Source: Streptomyces chumphonensis (GTDB lineage: Bacteria > Actinomycetota > Actinomycetes > Streptomycetales > Streptomycetaceae). Taken from it: a DNA stretch of 64,000 bases. This document shows positions 7,338 through 17,703 of the stretch, in pieces (the stretch's first letter is position 1; each line of letters begins with the position of its first letter). The translations under genes were made by a program, and so were the position numbers. The notes below the pieces were generated by a model. It was not told the origin of the DNA, made no database searches, and worked only from the letters and a program-made list of their open reading frames with translations. The stretch covers positions 124,001 to 188,000 of the forward strand of contig NZ_JACXYU010000010.1 of assembly GCF_014779715.1 (NCBI RefSeq), read 5' to 3'.

Positions 7338-7892
7338 GTGCTCACTGTCGGTGACCAGTTCCCCACGTTCGACCTGACGGCCTGCGTTTCGCTGGAGAAG
7401 GGCCGGGAGTTCCAGCAGATCGACCACAAGACGTACGAAGGCTCCTGGAAGTGCGTCTTCTTCTGGCCGAAGGACTTCACCTTCGTCTGTCCCACGGAGA
7501 TCGCCGCGTTCGGCAAGCTGAACGAGGAGTTCGCCGACCGTGACTGCCAGATCCTCGGCGTCTCCGGCGACTCGGAGTTCGTGCACCACGCCTGGCGCAA
7601 GGACCACGAGGACCTGCGCGACCTGCCCTTCCCCATGCTCGCCGACTCCAAGCACGAGCTGATGCGGGACTGCGGCGTCGAGGGCGAGGACGGCTTCGCC
7701 CAGCGCGCCGTCTTCATCGTGGACCCGAACAACGAGATCCAGTTCACGATGGTGACCGCCGGGTCCGTCGGCCGGAACCCCAAGGAGGTCCTGCGGGTGC
7801 TCGACGCCCTGCAGACCGACGAGCTGTGCCCGTGCAACTGGAGCAAGGGCGAGGAGACGCTCGACCCGGTCAAGCTCCTGTCCGGTGAGTGA
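7338..7892 (+). CDS. ahpC: Alkyl hydroperoxide reductase AhpC (2-Cys peroxiredoxin)
   Basis: A 184-residue typical 2-Cys peroxiredoxin that reduces peroxides in the cytoplasm. The peroxidatic cysteine is Cys51 in DFTFVCPTE. Cys164 and Cys166 (CPCNW) supply the resolving thiol near the C-terminus, as in actinobacterial AhpC. The GTG at 7338 is the start because AAGGAGAG lies 5 nt upstream and the mature family N-terminus (LTVGDQFPTF) follows; an in-frame ATG at 7257 lacks a ribosome site. ahpD follows 17 nt after the stop, and oxyR is divergent. Reduction of AhpC by AhpD is the expected partnership. Confidence 0.95.
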   Translation: MLTVGDQFPTFDLTACVSLEKGREFQQIDHKTYEGSWKCVFFWPKDFTFVCPTEIAAFGKLNEEFADRDCQILGVSGDSEFVHHAWRKDHEDLRDLPFPMLADSKHELMRDCGVEGEDGFAQRAVFIVDPNNEIQFTMVTAGSVGRNPKEVLRVLDALQTDELCPCNWSKGEETLDPVKLLSGE

Positions 7893-7909
7893 GTGAGGGC
7901 TGCGCAGAG

Positions 7910-8446
7910 ATGTCACTGAACGACCTGAAGTCGGCCCTGCCCGGCTACGCCAAGGACCTGAAGCTGAACCTCGGTTCGGTGATCGGCAACTCCGACCTCC
8001 CCCAGCAGCAGCTGTGGGGGACGGTGCTGGCCTGCGCCATCGCCTCCCGTTCGCCGAAGGTGCTGGCCGAGCTGGAGCCGGAGGCGCGGGAGAACCTCAC
8101 GCCCGAGGCGTACACGGCGGCCAAGGCCGCGGCGTCCGTCATGGCGATGAACAACGTCTTCTACCGCACCCGTCACCTGCTGTCGGACCCCGAGTACGGC
8201 AACCTGCGGGCGGGGCTGCGGATGAACGTCATCGGCAACCCGGGCGTGGACAAGACCGACTTCGAGCTGTGGTCGCTGGCCGTCTCCGCGATCAACGGCT
8301 GCGGCATGTGCCTGGACTCGCACGAGCAGATCCTGCGCAAGGCCGACGTCGACCGTGAGACGGTCCAGGAGGCCGTCAAGATCGCCTCGGTCCTCCAGGC
8401 CGTCGGCGCGACGCTCGACGCCGAGGCGGTCATCGCCCAGGCGTGA
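7910..8446 (+). CDS. ahpD: AhpD alkylhydroperoxidase
   Basis: A 178-residue AhpD. The catalytic CGMCLDSH motif gives Cys131, Cys134 and His138; the thiol pair relays electrons from dihydrolipoamide to AhpC. The length is normal for the family. I use the ATG at 7910, which yields the conserved N-terminus (SLNDLKSALPGYAKDLKLNL). An alternative GTG at 7889 overlaps the ahpC stop and would add seven residues. The gene is second in the ahpCD operon under OxyR control and ends before a strong bidirectional hairpin. Confidence 0.95.
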   Translation: MSLNDLKSALPGYAKDLKLNLGSVIGNSDLPQQQLWGTVLACAIASRSPKVLAELEPEARENLTPEAYTAAKAAASVMAMNNVFYRTRHLLSDPEYGNLRAGLRMNVIGNPGVDKTDFELWSLAVSAINGCGMCLDSHEQILRKADVDRETVQEAVKIASVLQAVGATLDAEAVIAQA

Positions 8447-8492
8447 CGCGGGGCCGCGCCGGGAGGATGCCGGAGCGGCCCGCACGATCACC

Positions 8493-8527
8493 GCGGTGCC
8501 CCGGACCGGCACGGTCCGGGGCACCGC
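8493..8527. terminator. Bidirectional terminator between ahpD and the phosphatase gene
   Basis: A perfect 15-bp stem (8493-8507 and 8513-8527) with a 5-nt loop lies between two convergent genes. Confidence 0.8.
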
Positions 8528-8545
8528 TCTCGGTCCGGTCACCGC

Positions 8546-10621
8546 CTACGGCAGCGGCACCTCGAACCAGACCAGCTTCCCGGTGGACAGCCGGGTGGCG
8601 CCCCAGCGCCGGGCGATGCGGTTGACCAGGTAGAGCCCGCGCCCGCCCTCGTCCGTGGCCCGCGCCTGCCGCAGCCGGGGCAGCTGCGGGACGTCGTCCC
8701 CGACCTCGCAGCGCAGGGCGTCCGTGCGCAGCAGCCGCAGCGTCACCGGTCGTTCGGCGTACCGCACCGCGTTGGTGACGACCTCGCTGACCAGCAGCTC
8801 GACCGAGTCGGACAGCTCCTCTATGCCCCAGGCGGCCAGGGCCCGGCGGGCCAGCCGACGCGCCTGCCCGGCCGTCTCCGGGCGCGGCTCCAGCTCCCAC
8901 AGCGCGACGTCGCTGGGCGCGATGCCGTCGAACCGGGCCGCGAGCAGGGCGATGTCGTCGTCCCGGTCACCCGGTCCCACGATGTCCAGCACCTCGTCGC
9001 ACAGCGGCTCCAGCGGGGCCGAGGCGTCGGGGCGGGTCAGCCGTCCGGTCTCGGCCATCTTCTCGCGGAGCGTCTCGATGCCCGACCACACGTCGCGGTG
9101 GCGCGACTCCACCAGCCCGTCGGTGTACAGCAGCAGGGTCGCACCGGCGGGCGCGTCGAGCTCGACGGCACGGAAGTCCACGCCGCCGACGCCGATGGGC
9201 GCGCCCGGCGGGATGCGCAGGGTCTCCGCCGTGCCGTCCCGGTGCAGCATGACGGGCGGCGGGTGACCCGCGTTCGCCACGATCATCCGGTGGGCCACGG
9301 GGTCGTACACGACGTAGATGCACGTCGCCATGCGGTCCTCGCCCAGCCGCTGCGCCTGCTCGTCGAGGTGGTGCAGGACCTCCTGCGGCGGCAGGTCGAG
9401 CTGGGCCAGCGTCTGGGCCGTCGTGCGGAGCTGTCCCATGATCGCCGCGGACGTCGTGGAGTGCCCCATGACGTCCCCCACGACCAGGGCCACCCGGCTG
9501 CCGGGCAGTGGGATCGCGTCGTACCAGTCACCGCCGACGCGTGCCGACTCGGCCGCCGGGAGGTAGCGGCTCGCCAGCCGCACGCCGGTCGGCTGGGGCA
9601 GCCGGTCGGGCAGCATCGTGCGCTGCAACTCGTCGGCGATGTACGCCTCGCGGCCGTAGAGCACGGCCTTGTCCACCCCGAGCGCGGTGTGCGTGGCCAG
9701 CTGGGCCGCCACCAGGAGGTCGTCGCCCTCGAACGCGGGCCGTTCCGGACGGCGCAGGAAGACGGCCGCGCCGATGACGCGGCGCCGGCCGCGCAGCGGG
9801 GCCAGGACGGCTCGGTCGCCGGGCGGCATGTCGCGCTCCTGGCCCAGCAGCTCCCGCAGGGCGGCCCCGGCGGCCGGTGAGGTTCCGAACAGCGGCCGGA
9901 CGCCGCGCAGCACCTCGGCCAGCGCCCCGCCGGTGCGGACGTCCGCCACCTCGGCGGCCCCGACGGCCGGCTGCTCGGCGAGCGTGGTCGGCAACGGCGG
10001 TCGCTTCCCGGCCGACGGCCGCGCGTCCGGTCCCGGCTCCGGGCCGGTCGGCGGCCCGTCCCGCGTCACGCCTCCCGTCCCGTCGCTCACCGGGGCGCCG
10101 GGTGCCGGGGCCGGGCCCGGGTGGGTCCGGTCGACGTAGTCGGGCAGCCGGTCCGTGCGCCGCAGCCGCAGTCGTACGGGGCCGGTGGGCCGCTCGTCAC
10201 CGACCGGCAGCGGGTCGCGCAGGTACACCAGGATCGCGTCGGCGTAGGCGGGGACGGAGGCCCGGCACAGGCCGAGCACCGTCTCGTCCAGGTCCATGCC
10301 CCGGGCGATGCGGCGGGTGGCGGCCCCGACGAAGCGCAGCCGGTCGCCGCCGCGCCGGGCGTGCTCGCTGTCCTCCGGGGCGCGGTCGGGCGCGGTGCCG
10401 CCGGGGGCGGTGGGTGCGGGCACGGCGGCGCCCGGGGGCGCTTCGTCGGGGGTGTCCCCGGGCGCCGGACGGGCGGACCCACGCACGGGGCTGTCCTCGC
10501 CGCCCGCCGCGGCCTCGGGCCGGGCGTGCGGGATCGCCCGGTCAGCCGGCCGGGGCGTGTCCGCTCCGGCCGGTGACCGGCGGGGGGTGGTCGGGTGCTC
10601 CGTCACGCGTCGGGTTTCCAT
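8546..10621 (-). CDS. SpoIIE-family PP2C phosphatase with GAF and HATPase domains
   Basis: A 691-residue signalling protein. The first ~85 residues are Pro/Ala-rich and disordered. Next comes a GAF-like sensor region (RFVGAATRRIARGMDLDETVLGLC), then a SpoIIE/RsbU-type PP2C phosphatase (VGGDWYDAIPL, VVGDVMGHS, ANAGHPPPV, LYTDGLVESR, DDDIALLAARF), then a C-terminal HATPase_c anti-sigma-like kinase (LLVSEVVTNAVRYA, DEGGRGLYLVNRIA). Such proteins control STAS anti-anti-sigma factors by dephosphorylation and phosphorylation. The ATG at 10621 is chosen because a stress-sigma-like promoter lies between it and an upstream in-frame ATG at 10834; neither start has a strong ribosome site. It is convergent with ahpCD. 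Confidence 0.85.
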   Translation of the reverse strand: METRRVTEHPTTPRRSPAGADTPRPADRAIPHARPEAAAGGEDSPVRGSARPAPGDTPDEAPPGAAVPAPTAPGGTAPDRAPEDSEHARRGGDRLRFVGAATRRIARGMDLDETVLGLCRASVPAYADAILVYLRDPLPVGDERPTGPVRLRLRRTDRLPDYVDRTHPGPAPAPGAPVSDGTGGVTRDGPPTGPEPGPDARPSAGKRPPLPTTLAEQPAVGAAEVADVRTGGALAEVLRGVRPLFGTSPAAGAALRELLGQERDMPPGDRAVLAPLRGRRRVIGAAVFLRRPERPAFEGDDLLVAAQLATHTALGVDKAVLYGREAYIADELQRTMLPDRLPQPTGVRLASRYLPAAESARVGGDWYDAIPLPGSRVALVVGDVMGHSTTSAAIMGQLRTTAQTLAQLDLPPQEVLHHLDEQAQRLGEDRMATCIYVVYDPVAHRMIVANAGHPPPVMLHRDGTAETLRIPPGAPIGVGGVDFRAVELDAPAGATLLLYTDGLVESRHRDVWSGIETLREKMAETGRLTRPDASAPLEPLCDEVLDIVGPGDRDDDIALLAARFDGIAPSDVALWELEPRPETAGQARRLARRALAAWGIEELSDSVELLVSEVVTNAVRYAERPVTLRLLRTDALRCEVGDDVPQLPRLRQARATDEGGRGLYLVNRIARRWGATRLSTGKLVWFEVPLP

Positions 10622-11042
10622 CCGTCCTGGGGGACACCGCCCGGCCGGGGGCCGGGGGAGGCTGACTGGGGCTGTGCTCCTCGGTTCTCTCGGCGGTCCG
10701 GTCCGGCGGTCGCTGCTGCCGCCGGTGGGGGGCGTCGACGTGGGCGTCGATACCCCGATACCCGGATCATGCCGTCGGGGAACGGAAGCGGAAGTCCGGC
10801 CTCCGGGGCCGGGGACGGCCCCGGCCGGGTGCACCGGGCGCCGGTCCGATGCTGCTCACGTGCGTGGCTCCTCTCGGGGGTGCCCATCAATTCCTGCCGA
10901 GCACGGGGGAGTTGCTGCGGTCCGTGATGCTGTGCGGGTGCGTCCGGAGGAAGATCCTACGGTTGCGGCCCCGGAGCGTATCAAGGTGGTCCCGGACTCA
11001 GCTCCATCACGATGCGCTCGGCTCGAACAGGTGGTGCGTCCG
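10622..11042. other. 421-nt gap upstream of the phosphatase gene
   Basis: I see no convincing gene here. The region holds the candidate GGGTAT promoter at 10750-10783 and a duplicated CGATACCC. A long minus-strand reading frame continues from the phosphatase to 10834 but is Pro/Ser/Arg-rich and looks non-coding. Confidence 0.5.
10750..10783 (-). promoter_or_regulatory. Candidate stress-sigma (SigB/SigF-type) promoter
   Basis: On the minus strand GTTC (10783-10780) is followed by a 16-bp spacer and GGGTAT (10763-10758); a second GGGTAT follows at 10755-10750. The Streptomyces SigB consensus is roughly GnnT, 14-16 bp, GGGTAC/T, so the -10 is good and the -35 imperfect. It would drive the phosphatase gene with a leader of about 125 nt. 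Confidence 0.4.
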
Positions 11043-11738
11043 TCACCCGTCCCGGTGCGCCGGCCGGTCCCAGTCGCCCGGCAGCCGGGGGATGGGCCAG
11101 GACGGGTCCGGCCGCCAGTCCTCCCAGCCGTCGGTGAACGGCGGCCCCCACGCCAGCACGTGGTCCAGCGCGGCGCGGCCGGCCGCCCGCACCCGGCGCG
11201 CCTGCGCCGCGTCCATCAGCCCGGCGGCCTGCGCCTGGGCGAACTCGTCCTCGTCACGCCACTGCCAGCTGCGGTCCGCGTGCACCTCAAGGTCCAGGAA
11301 GTGGTCCTCCGAGTCCACCCCGTGGGACCAGCGCAGGCGCGGCTCCTCCAGGTTGACGTACCAGTTCTTGAACCGCCAGCCCGGCTCCCAGAACAGCCAC
11401 ACCGACCACGGGTCCGCCGGCCGCGCCAGCTTCAGGACGCCGGCCCCGAACCAGCGGCAGCGCGTGATCGTCCGCGGCTTGGTGTACCGCGTCTCCAGTG
11501 GCTCGCGGTGCACCGGCGTGCCGTCCGCGAGCTCGGGCTTGACGCACTGCGTCCCCGGTGCCATCCAGACGGCCAGCAGGTCGGGGGTGTCCCGCACCAC
11601 GGTCACCGGACGGCAGATGTGCGGGTGGTCCTGGCCGTTCGCCCGGTAGCGCCACAGGATGTGCGTCCCCGGACTCCAGTGGGCGCCGGAGTGCCGGACG
11701 GTCCGTCCCTGCGCTGTCCGCTCCGTATCCGCTGTCAT
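11043..11738 (-). CDS. DUF402 (FomD-like) protein
   Basis: A 231-residue DUF402 protein. The signature lies in its middle: WLFWEPGWRFKNWYVNLEEP, then a DSEDHFLDLEVHAD stretch and WRDEDEFAQAQAAGL, which carry the metal-binding Asp/Glu residues. Characterised relatives (FomD, Ntdp) are metal-dependent phosphohydrolases acting on nucleoside di- or triphosphates or CMP-phosphonate esters, so a cytosolic nucleotide phosphatase is likely. The substrate is unknown. The ATG lies about 100 nt upstream of fumC's end on the same strand. Confidence 0.8.
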   Translation of the reverse strand: MTADTERTAQGRTVRHSGAHWSPGTHILWRYRANGQDHPHICRPVTVVRDTPDLLAVWMAPGTQCVKPELADGTPVHREPLETRYTKPRTITRCRWFGAGVLKLARPADPWSVWLFWEPGWRFKNWYVNLEEPRLRWSHGVDSEDHFLDLEVHADRSWQWRDEDEFAQAQAAGLMDAAQARRVRAAGRAALDHVLAWGPPFTDGWEDWRPDPSWPIPRLPGDWDRPAHRDG

Positions 11739-11834
11739 TCACGGATGGTACCCGCGCGACAACCCTCCGGCCCGGGGCCGGCCACCGCCGTGGCCGACGC
11801 CGCGCCGGAGCTGCGAGCGGCGCTCGACCGCGCG

Positions 11835-13223
11835 TCAGGGACGCGTCATCCGCAGGACGTCCAGGGCCTCGTCCAGCTGCTCCTCGGTCAGCAGGCCGCG
11901 CTCGACGTACCCGCCCTCCAGCACCGCCTCGCGGATCGTGAGGCGCTCGGCCAGCGCCCGCTTCGCGACCCGCGCGGCCTCCTCGTACCCCAGGTACCGG
12001 TTGAGCGGCGTGACGACCGACGGTGAGGACTCCGCGTACTCCCGGGCCCGCTCGACGTTCGCGGTGATGCCGTCCACCGCCCGGTCGGCCAGCAGCCGGC
12101 AGGCGTTGGACAGCAGCCGCACGGACTCCAGGACGTTGCGCGCCAGCACCGGCAGCATCACGTTCAGCTCGAAGTTGCCCGAGGCGCCCGCCGTCGCGAC
12201 GGTGACGTCGTTGCCCGTCACCTGCGCCGCGACCATGAGCACGGCCTCGGGGATGACCGGGTTCACCTTGCCCGGCATGATCGACGAACCCGGCTGGAGG
12301 TCGGGGAGGTTGATCTCCGCGAGCCCCGTGCGCGGGCCCGACGCCATCCAGCGCAGGTCGTTGGAGATCTTGGTCAGGCTCACCGCGATCGTGCGGAGCT
12401 GCCCGGAGGCCTCCACCAGCCCGTCCCGCGCGCCCTGCGCCTCGAAGTGGTCCCGCGCCTCGGTCAGCGGCAGCCCCGTCATCCGCGCGACCTCGGCGAT
12501 CACCTGCGCGGCGAAGCCGGGCGGCGTGTTGATACCGGTGCCCACCGCCGTCCCGCCGAGGGGCAGCTCGGCCAGCCGCGGCAGGACGGCGTGCATCCGC
12601 TCCACGCCGTAGCGGATCTGCGCCGCGTACCCGGCGAACTCCTGGCCGAGGGTGACCGGGGTCGCGTCCATCAGGTGCGTGCGCCCCGACTTCACGACCG
12701 AGGCGAACTCGGCCGCCTTGCGCTCCAGGGCGTCGGCGAGGTGCTCCAGGGCCGGGACGAGGTCCTCCGTGACGGCCGCGGTCGCGGCGATGTGCACGGA
12801 GGAGGGGAAGACGTCGTTGGACGACTGGCTGGCGTTCACGTGGTCGTTGGGGTGCACCGGCGCACCCAGGCGCTCACCGGCCAACGTGGCCAGGACCTCG
12901 TTCATGTTCATGTTCGAGGACGTGCCGGAGCCGGTCTGGAACACGTCGACGGGGAAGTGCTCGTCCCAGTGCCCGTCGGCGACCTCGGCGGCGGCCGAGA
13001 CGAGGGCCGCCGCCATGTCCTTCTCCACGACGCCCAGCTCGGCGTTGACCGTCGCCGCCGCCGCCTTGACCCGGGCGAGCGCCTGGATGTGGGCCCGCTC
13101 CAGCCGCTGCCCGGACACGGGGAAGTTCTCCACGGCGCGCTGGGTCTGCGCGCGCCACTTGGCGTGGGCGGGCACCTTGACCTCGCCCATGGAGTCGTGC
13201 TCGATGCGGTATGCGTCACTCAT
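11835..13223 (-). CDS. fumC: Class II fumarate hydratase FumC
   Basis: A 462-residue class II (iron-independent) fumarase of the aspartase/fumarase superfamily, converting fumarate and L-malate in the TCA cycle. The superfamily signature GSSIMPGKVNP is at 312-322; Ser313 is the expected catalytic base. TGSGTSSNMNMNEV (97-110) and SGRTHLMDATP (with His183) form the rest of the tetrameric active site. The start MSDAYRIEHDSMG is typical. It lies 32 nt downstream of the class I fumarase gene on the same strand, so both isozymes are probably co-transcribed. Confidence 0.95.
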   Translation of the reverse strand: MSDAYRIEHDSMGEVKVPAHAKWRAQTQRAVENFPVSGQRLERAHIQALARVKAAAATVNAELGVVEKDMAAALVSAAAEVADGHWDEHFPVDVFQTGSGTSSNMNMNEVLATLAGERLGAPVHPNDHVNASQSSNDVFPSSVHIAATAAVTEDLVPALEHLADALERKAAEFASVVKSGRTHLMDATPVTLGQEFAGYAAQIRYGVERMHAVLPRLAELPLGGTAVGTGINTPPGFAAQVIAEVARMTGLPLTEARDHFEAQGARDGLVEASGQLRTIAVSLTKISNDLRWMASGPRTGLAEINLPDLQPGSSIMPGKVNPVIPEAVLMVAAQVTGNDVTVATAGASGNFELNVMLPVLARNVLESVRLLSNACRLLADRAVDGITANVERAREYAESSPSVVTPLNRYLGYEEAARVAKRALAERLTIREAVLEGGYVERGLLTEEQLDEALDVLRMTRP

Positions 13224-13255
13224 GGGCCCGAGCGTATGCCGACGGCCCGCCCGGC

Positions 13256-14950
<1,695 letters not shown>

Positions 14951-15064
14951 GAAGACGGGTTCCTCTCTCGACGACGCGGCGACTCGACGGCTTCGGCGAG
15001 CGCGCATCACAGGGTAGAACGCCCGAGCCGCCCGGATCCTGTGAGGTTGGGCTCACCCGGACGC

Positions 15065-15080
15065 TCGCGATCTATCGCGA
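15065..15080. promoter_or_regulatory. Perfect palindrome TCGCGAT-CT-ATCGCGA, likely operator
   Basis: Two 7-bp arms with a 2-bp centre lie 152 nt upstream of the DUF1707 gene and 115 nt upstream of the class I fumarase start, inside the divergent gap. This looks like a dimeric repressor site. The cognate regulator is unknown. Confidence 0.5.
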
Positions 15081-15231
15081 TGGTCGGTACGCTGGCCGGT
15101 GCCGGGCCGGCGGTCGGGGCCGGGCGCCCGGGGCGGCGAGGCCGTCCGCGGCGGTGGGGACGAACCAGCGAGGGGACGGGACCCCTGCCTCCCGGCACGG
15201 GAGCAGCGGTCCGTCAACGGATCGGAGTGAC

Positions 15232-15900
15232 GTGAACGGTGACGTGGACGGCGTGACGCTCAGCAAGCGGCCCACGGCGGTACGGGCCTCCGACGCCGAC
15301 CGCGACCGGATCGCGGCCCTCCTCGCCCAGGCTCTCGAAGAGGGTCGGATCACCCCGTCCGAACACGGCGACCGCGTCGGGACGGCGTACGCCGCGCGGA
15401 CCCTGGACGAGCTGACGCCCCTCGTCGCCGATCTCCCCGCGGGGCGCACGCCCCGGAGCGCTCCCGGGCCCGCCCCGGCGGGCCATGACCACAACGCGCC
15501 CGCCCGGTACGGCGTGCCGAGGTCCGGCCTGAGTCGCACCCTGGCCGCCGTCTTCGGCTCGGCGGTGCGCCGTGGGCGCTGGCGCGCGGGCGGCCCGCTG
15601 CACGCCGTCGCGGCCTTCGGCAGCGTGGAGATCGACCTGACCGAGGCCTTCTTCGACCAGCAGGAACTCGTCATCAACGCCTACGCCGTCTGCGGCGGGG
15701 TGGAGATCACCGTGCCGGAGAACGTGACGCTCCGGAACGAGGGCGCCGGCGTCCTGGGGGCGTTCGAGGTCGACGGGCTGACGGCCGACGACCCCCGCGC
15801 CCCGGTGGTCGTCGTGCGGGGCGTCGCCCTGTGCGGAGCCGTCGAGGCGAAGCCCGTACGGGGTCGACGCGTCCGCGACTTGCGCTCAAGTGGCGACTGA
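15232..15900 (+). CDS. DUF1707/LiaF-like protein
   Basis: A 222-residue protein with an N-terminal DUF1707 domain (RASDADRDRIAALLAQALEEGRIT, HGDRVGTAYAARTLDELTPLVADLP). This SHOCT-like helical module begins many actinobacterial membrane or stress proteins. A linker with basic and Pro residues follows, then a LiaF-C/DUF2154-like beta domain (AAFGSVEIDLTEAFF, NAYAVCGGVEITVPENV). LiaF-type domains are linked to cell-envelope antibiotic stress. There is no transmembrane segment, so this is a soluble variant. The GTG at 15232 has CGGAG 7 nt upstream. It is divergent from the fumarases, with a perfect 16-bp operator between. Confidence 0.8.
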   Translation: MNGDVDGVTLSKRPTAVRASDADRDRIAALLAQALEEGRITPSEHGDRVGTAYAARTLDELTPLVADLPAGRTPRSAPGPAPAGHDHNAPARYGVPRSGLSRTLAAVFGSAVRRGRWRAGGPLHAVAAFGSVEIDLTEAFFDQQELVINAYAVCGGVEITVPENVTLRNEGAGVLGAFEVDGLTADDPRAPVVVVRGVALCGAVEAKPVRGRRVRDLRSSGD

Positions 15901-16025
15901 GCGCATAAGCACGCGTACAGCGGGTAGAGCTTCCGGCATCGCCTCACGCACGGCTCCCCCTGGTGAACTCCCGTGCGGATGAAGGCAGTCAGGGTGACTC
16001 CCATCGCCGTCGTCAGGAGTGGACC

Positions 16026-16421
16026 GTGCCGCGACCGCCGCATCAGTCTCTGCAGGCAGCCGTTCTCCCCCCGGCCGGGGCGCCGTCCGGCGCCCTCCGG
16101 GGGCGCACGCCCGACCGTGAGCAAGCCGGCCCCTGGCATTCCGAGGCGGTCTGCCGCCGGGACGAGGCCGGGCTGTTCTTCGCCCCCTCCAAGGAGCCGA
16201 CGGCGGAGCGGCTGGCCCGCGAGCAGGCGGCGAAGTCCGTGTGCGCGCGCTGCCCCGTCCTGGTGGAGTGCCGCGAGCACGCCCTTCTCCAGCCCGAGCC
16301 GTACGGGGTGTGGGGCGGGCTGACGGCGGCGGAACGGCGCGTCGTGCTCGCCCGACGCCGCCGGCGGGACGCCGTCGCCCAGACCGACGCCGTCCCCGCG
16401 CAGGTGCGCCGCATCGCCTGA
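16026..16421 (+). CDS. wblI: WhiB-like iron-sulfur transcription factor
   Basis: A 131-residue WhiB-family (Wbl) protein. The four cluster cysteines are Cys43, Cys73, Cys76 and Cys82 (C-x29-C-x2-C-x5-C), followed by the GVWGG turn (94-98) and a basic tail LARRRRRD for DNA contact. Wbl proteins bind a 4Fe-4S cluster and usually the sigma4 domain of the principal sigma factor. The GTG at 16026 has AGGAG 8 nt upstream; earlier in-frame starts lack one. Its place between the DUF1707 gene and glpX matches my memory of wblI in S. coelicolor, so the symbol rests on synteny more than on sequence. Confidence 0.85.
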   Translation: MPRPPHQSLQAAVLPPAGAPSGALRGRTPDREQAGPWHSEAVCRRDEAGLFFAPSKEPTAERLAREQAAKSVCARCPVLVECREHALLQPEPYGVWGGLTAAERRVVLARRRRRDAVAQTDAVPAQVRRIA

Positions 16422-16434
16422 GCCACCGCGCGTC

Positions 16435-16470
16435 CGCGCCCGAGCCGAACCGGGGGTCGGCTCCGGCGCG
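16435..16470. terminator. Bidirectional terminator between the wbl gene and glpX
   Basis: A 6-bp plus 7-bp stem interrupted by one C-C mismatch (16435-16448 and 16457-16470) with an 8-nt loop. It lies between two convergent genes. Confidence 0.6.
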
Positions 16471-16480
16471 GCGGGTCGGC

Positions 16481-17512
16481 TCAGATCGCCCGGTCGAAGT
16501 CCACGGCGCTGTACGCGCGCAGCTTGGCCAGCCGGTGCGTGGAGTCGATCTGCCGGATCGTGCCCGACTTGGACCGCATCACCAGGGACTGGGTGAAGGC
16601 GGTCTCGGCCCGGTAGCGCACCCCCCGCAGCAGGTCGCCGTCGGTGATGCCGGTGGCCACGAAGAAGACGTTCTCGCCGCTGACCAGGTCGTCCGTGTGC
16701 AGCACGCGGTCGAGGTCGTGGCCCGCGTCGACGGCCCGCTGCCGCTCCGCGTCGTCGCGCGGCCACAGCTTGCCCTGCAGGGTGCCGCCGAGGCACTTGA
16801 TGGCGCACGCGGCGATGATGCCCTCCGGCGTGCCGCCGATGCCGAGCAGCAGGTCGACGCCGGCGCCCTCCCGGACGGCCATGATCGCGCCGGCCACGTC
16901 ACCGTCGGAGATGAACTTGATGCGGGCTCCGGCCTCCCGCACCTCCTTGACGATGGTCTCGTGCCGGGGCCGGTCGAGGATGACGACGGTCACGTCCTCG
17001 GGCGCACAGCCCTTCGCCTTCGCCACGCGGCGCACGTTGACCGACGGCGGGGCGTCGATGTCGACGTACTCGGCCGCCTCGGGACCGGTGGCCAGCTTGT
17101 TCATGTAGAAGACCGCCGACGGGTCGAACATCGCCCCGCGCTCGGCGACCGCCAGCACGGACACGGCGTTGCCCATGCCCTTGGCCGTCAGGGTGGTGCC
17201 GTCCACCGGGTCGACGGCCACGTCGCACTCCGGGCCCGTCCCGTCACCGACGCGCTCGCCGTTGAACAGCATCGGCGCCTCGTCCTTCTCGCCCTCGCCG
17301 ATGACGACCACGCCGTTCATCGAGACGGTCGAGACGAGGGTGCGCATCGCCTTCACGGCGGCTCCGTCCGCCCCGTTCTTGTCCCCGCGGCCGACCCAGC
17401 GTCCCGAGGCCATGGCACCCGCCTCGGTGACGCGCACAAGCTCCAGGGCCAGGTTGCGGTCCGGCGCCTCGGGGCTCACTTCGAGCGGGGACGGCAGATG
17501 GTTGTCCGACAT
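16481..17512 (-). CDS. glpX: Class II fructose-1,6-bisphosphatase GlpX
   Basis: A 343-residue GlpX-type fructose-1,6-bisphosphatase, the main gluconeogenic FBPase in actinobacteria. The metal-binding motifs are GEGEKDEAPML (72-82) and DPVDGTT (101-107); GIGGTPEGIIAACAIKC forms the substrate loop. The ATG at 17512 begins the family-typical MSDNH sequence and has AAAGGTG 8 nt upstream. It is divergent from the DUF4245 gene across about 190 nt. The enzyme is cytosolic and lithium-sensitive in studied homologues. Confidence 0.95.
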   Translation of the reverse strand: MSDNHLPSPLEVSPEAPDRNLALELVRVTEAGAMASGRWVGRGDKNGADGAAVKAMRTLVSTVSMNGVVVIGEGEKDEAPMLFNGERVGDGTGPECDVAVDPVDGTTLTAKGMGNAVSVLAVAERGAMFDPSAVFYMNKLATGPEAAEYVDIDAPPSVNVRRVAKAKGCAPEDVTVVILDRPRHETIVKEVREAGARIKFISDGDVAGAIMAVREGAGVDLLLGIGGTPEGIIAACAIKCLGGTLQGKLWPRDDAERQRAVDAGHDLDRVLHTDDLVSGENVFFVATGITDGDLLRGVRYRAETAFTQSLVMRSKSGTIRQIDSTHRLAKLRAYSAVDFDRAI

Positions 17513-17703
17513 CGGAACGCACCTTTCCACTCGGTCGGCCGGGAGGAGCCGCCGGGCAGTCAAGACGGGTGAGGGTACGTACGACCTTATCCGTCCGGTG
17601 CCAGGATGAGCAGGGGGCCCTCACGTCTGAGCGCCCGGCGGCGCGCGCCTCCCGACTGCGGGGCCGCTGCCGCGCTCGGCCGGGCATAAGGGACCATGGG
17701 GGC

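Noticed and set aside
10622..10834. N-terminal extension of the SpoIIE/HATPase gene to ATG 10834
   Set aside because: Sequence is disordered Pro/Ser/Arg, lacks a ribosome site, and a promoter candidate lies downstream of that ATG.
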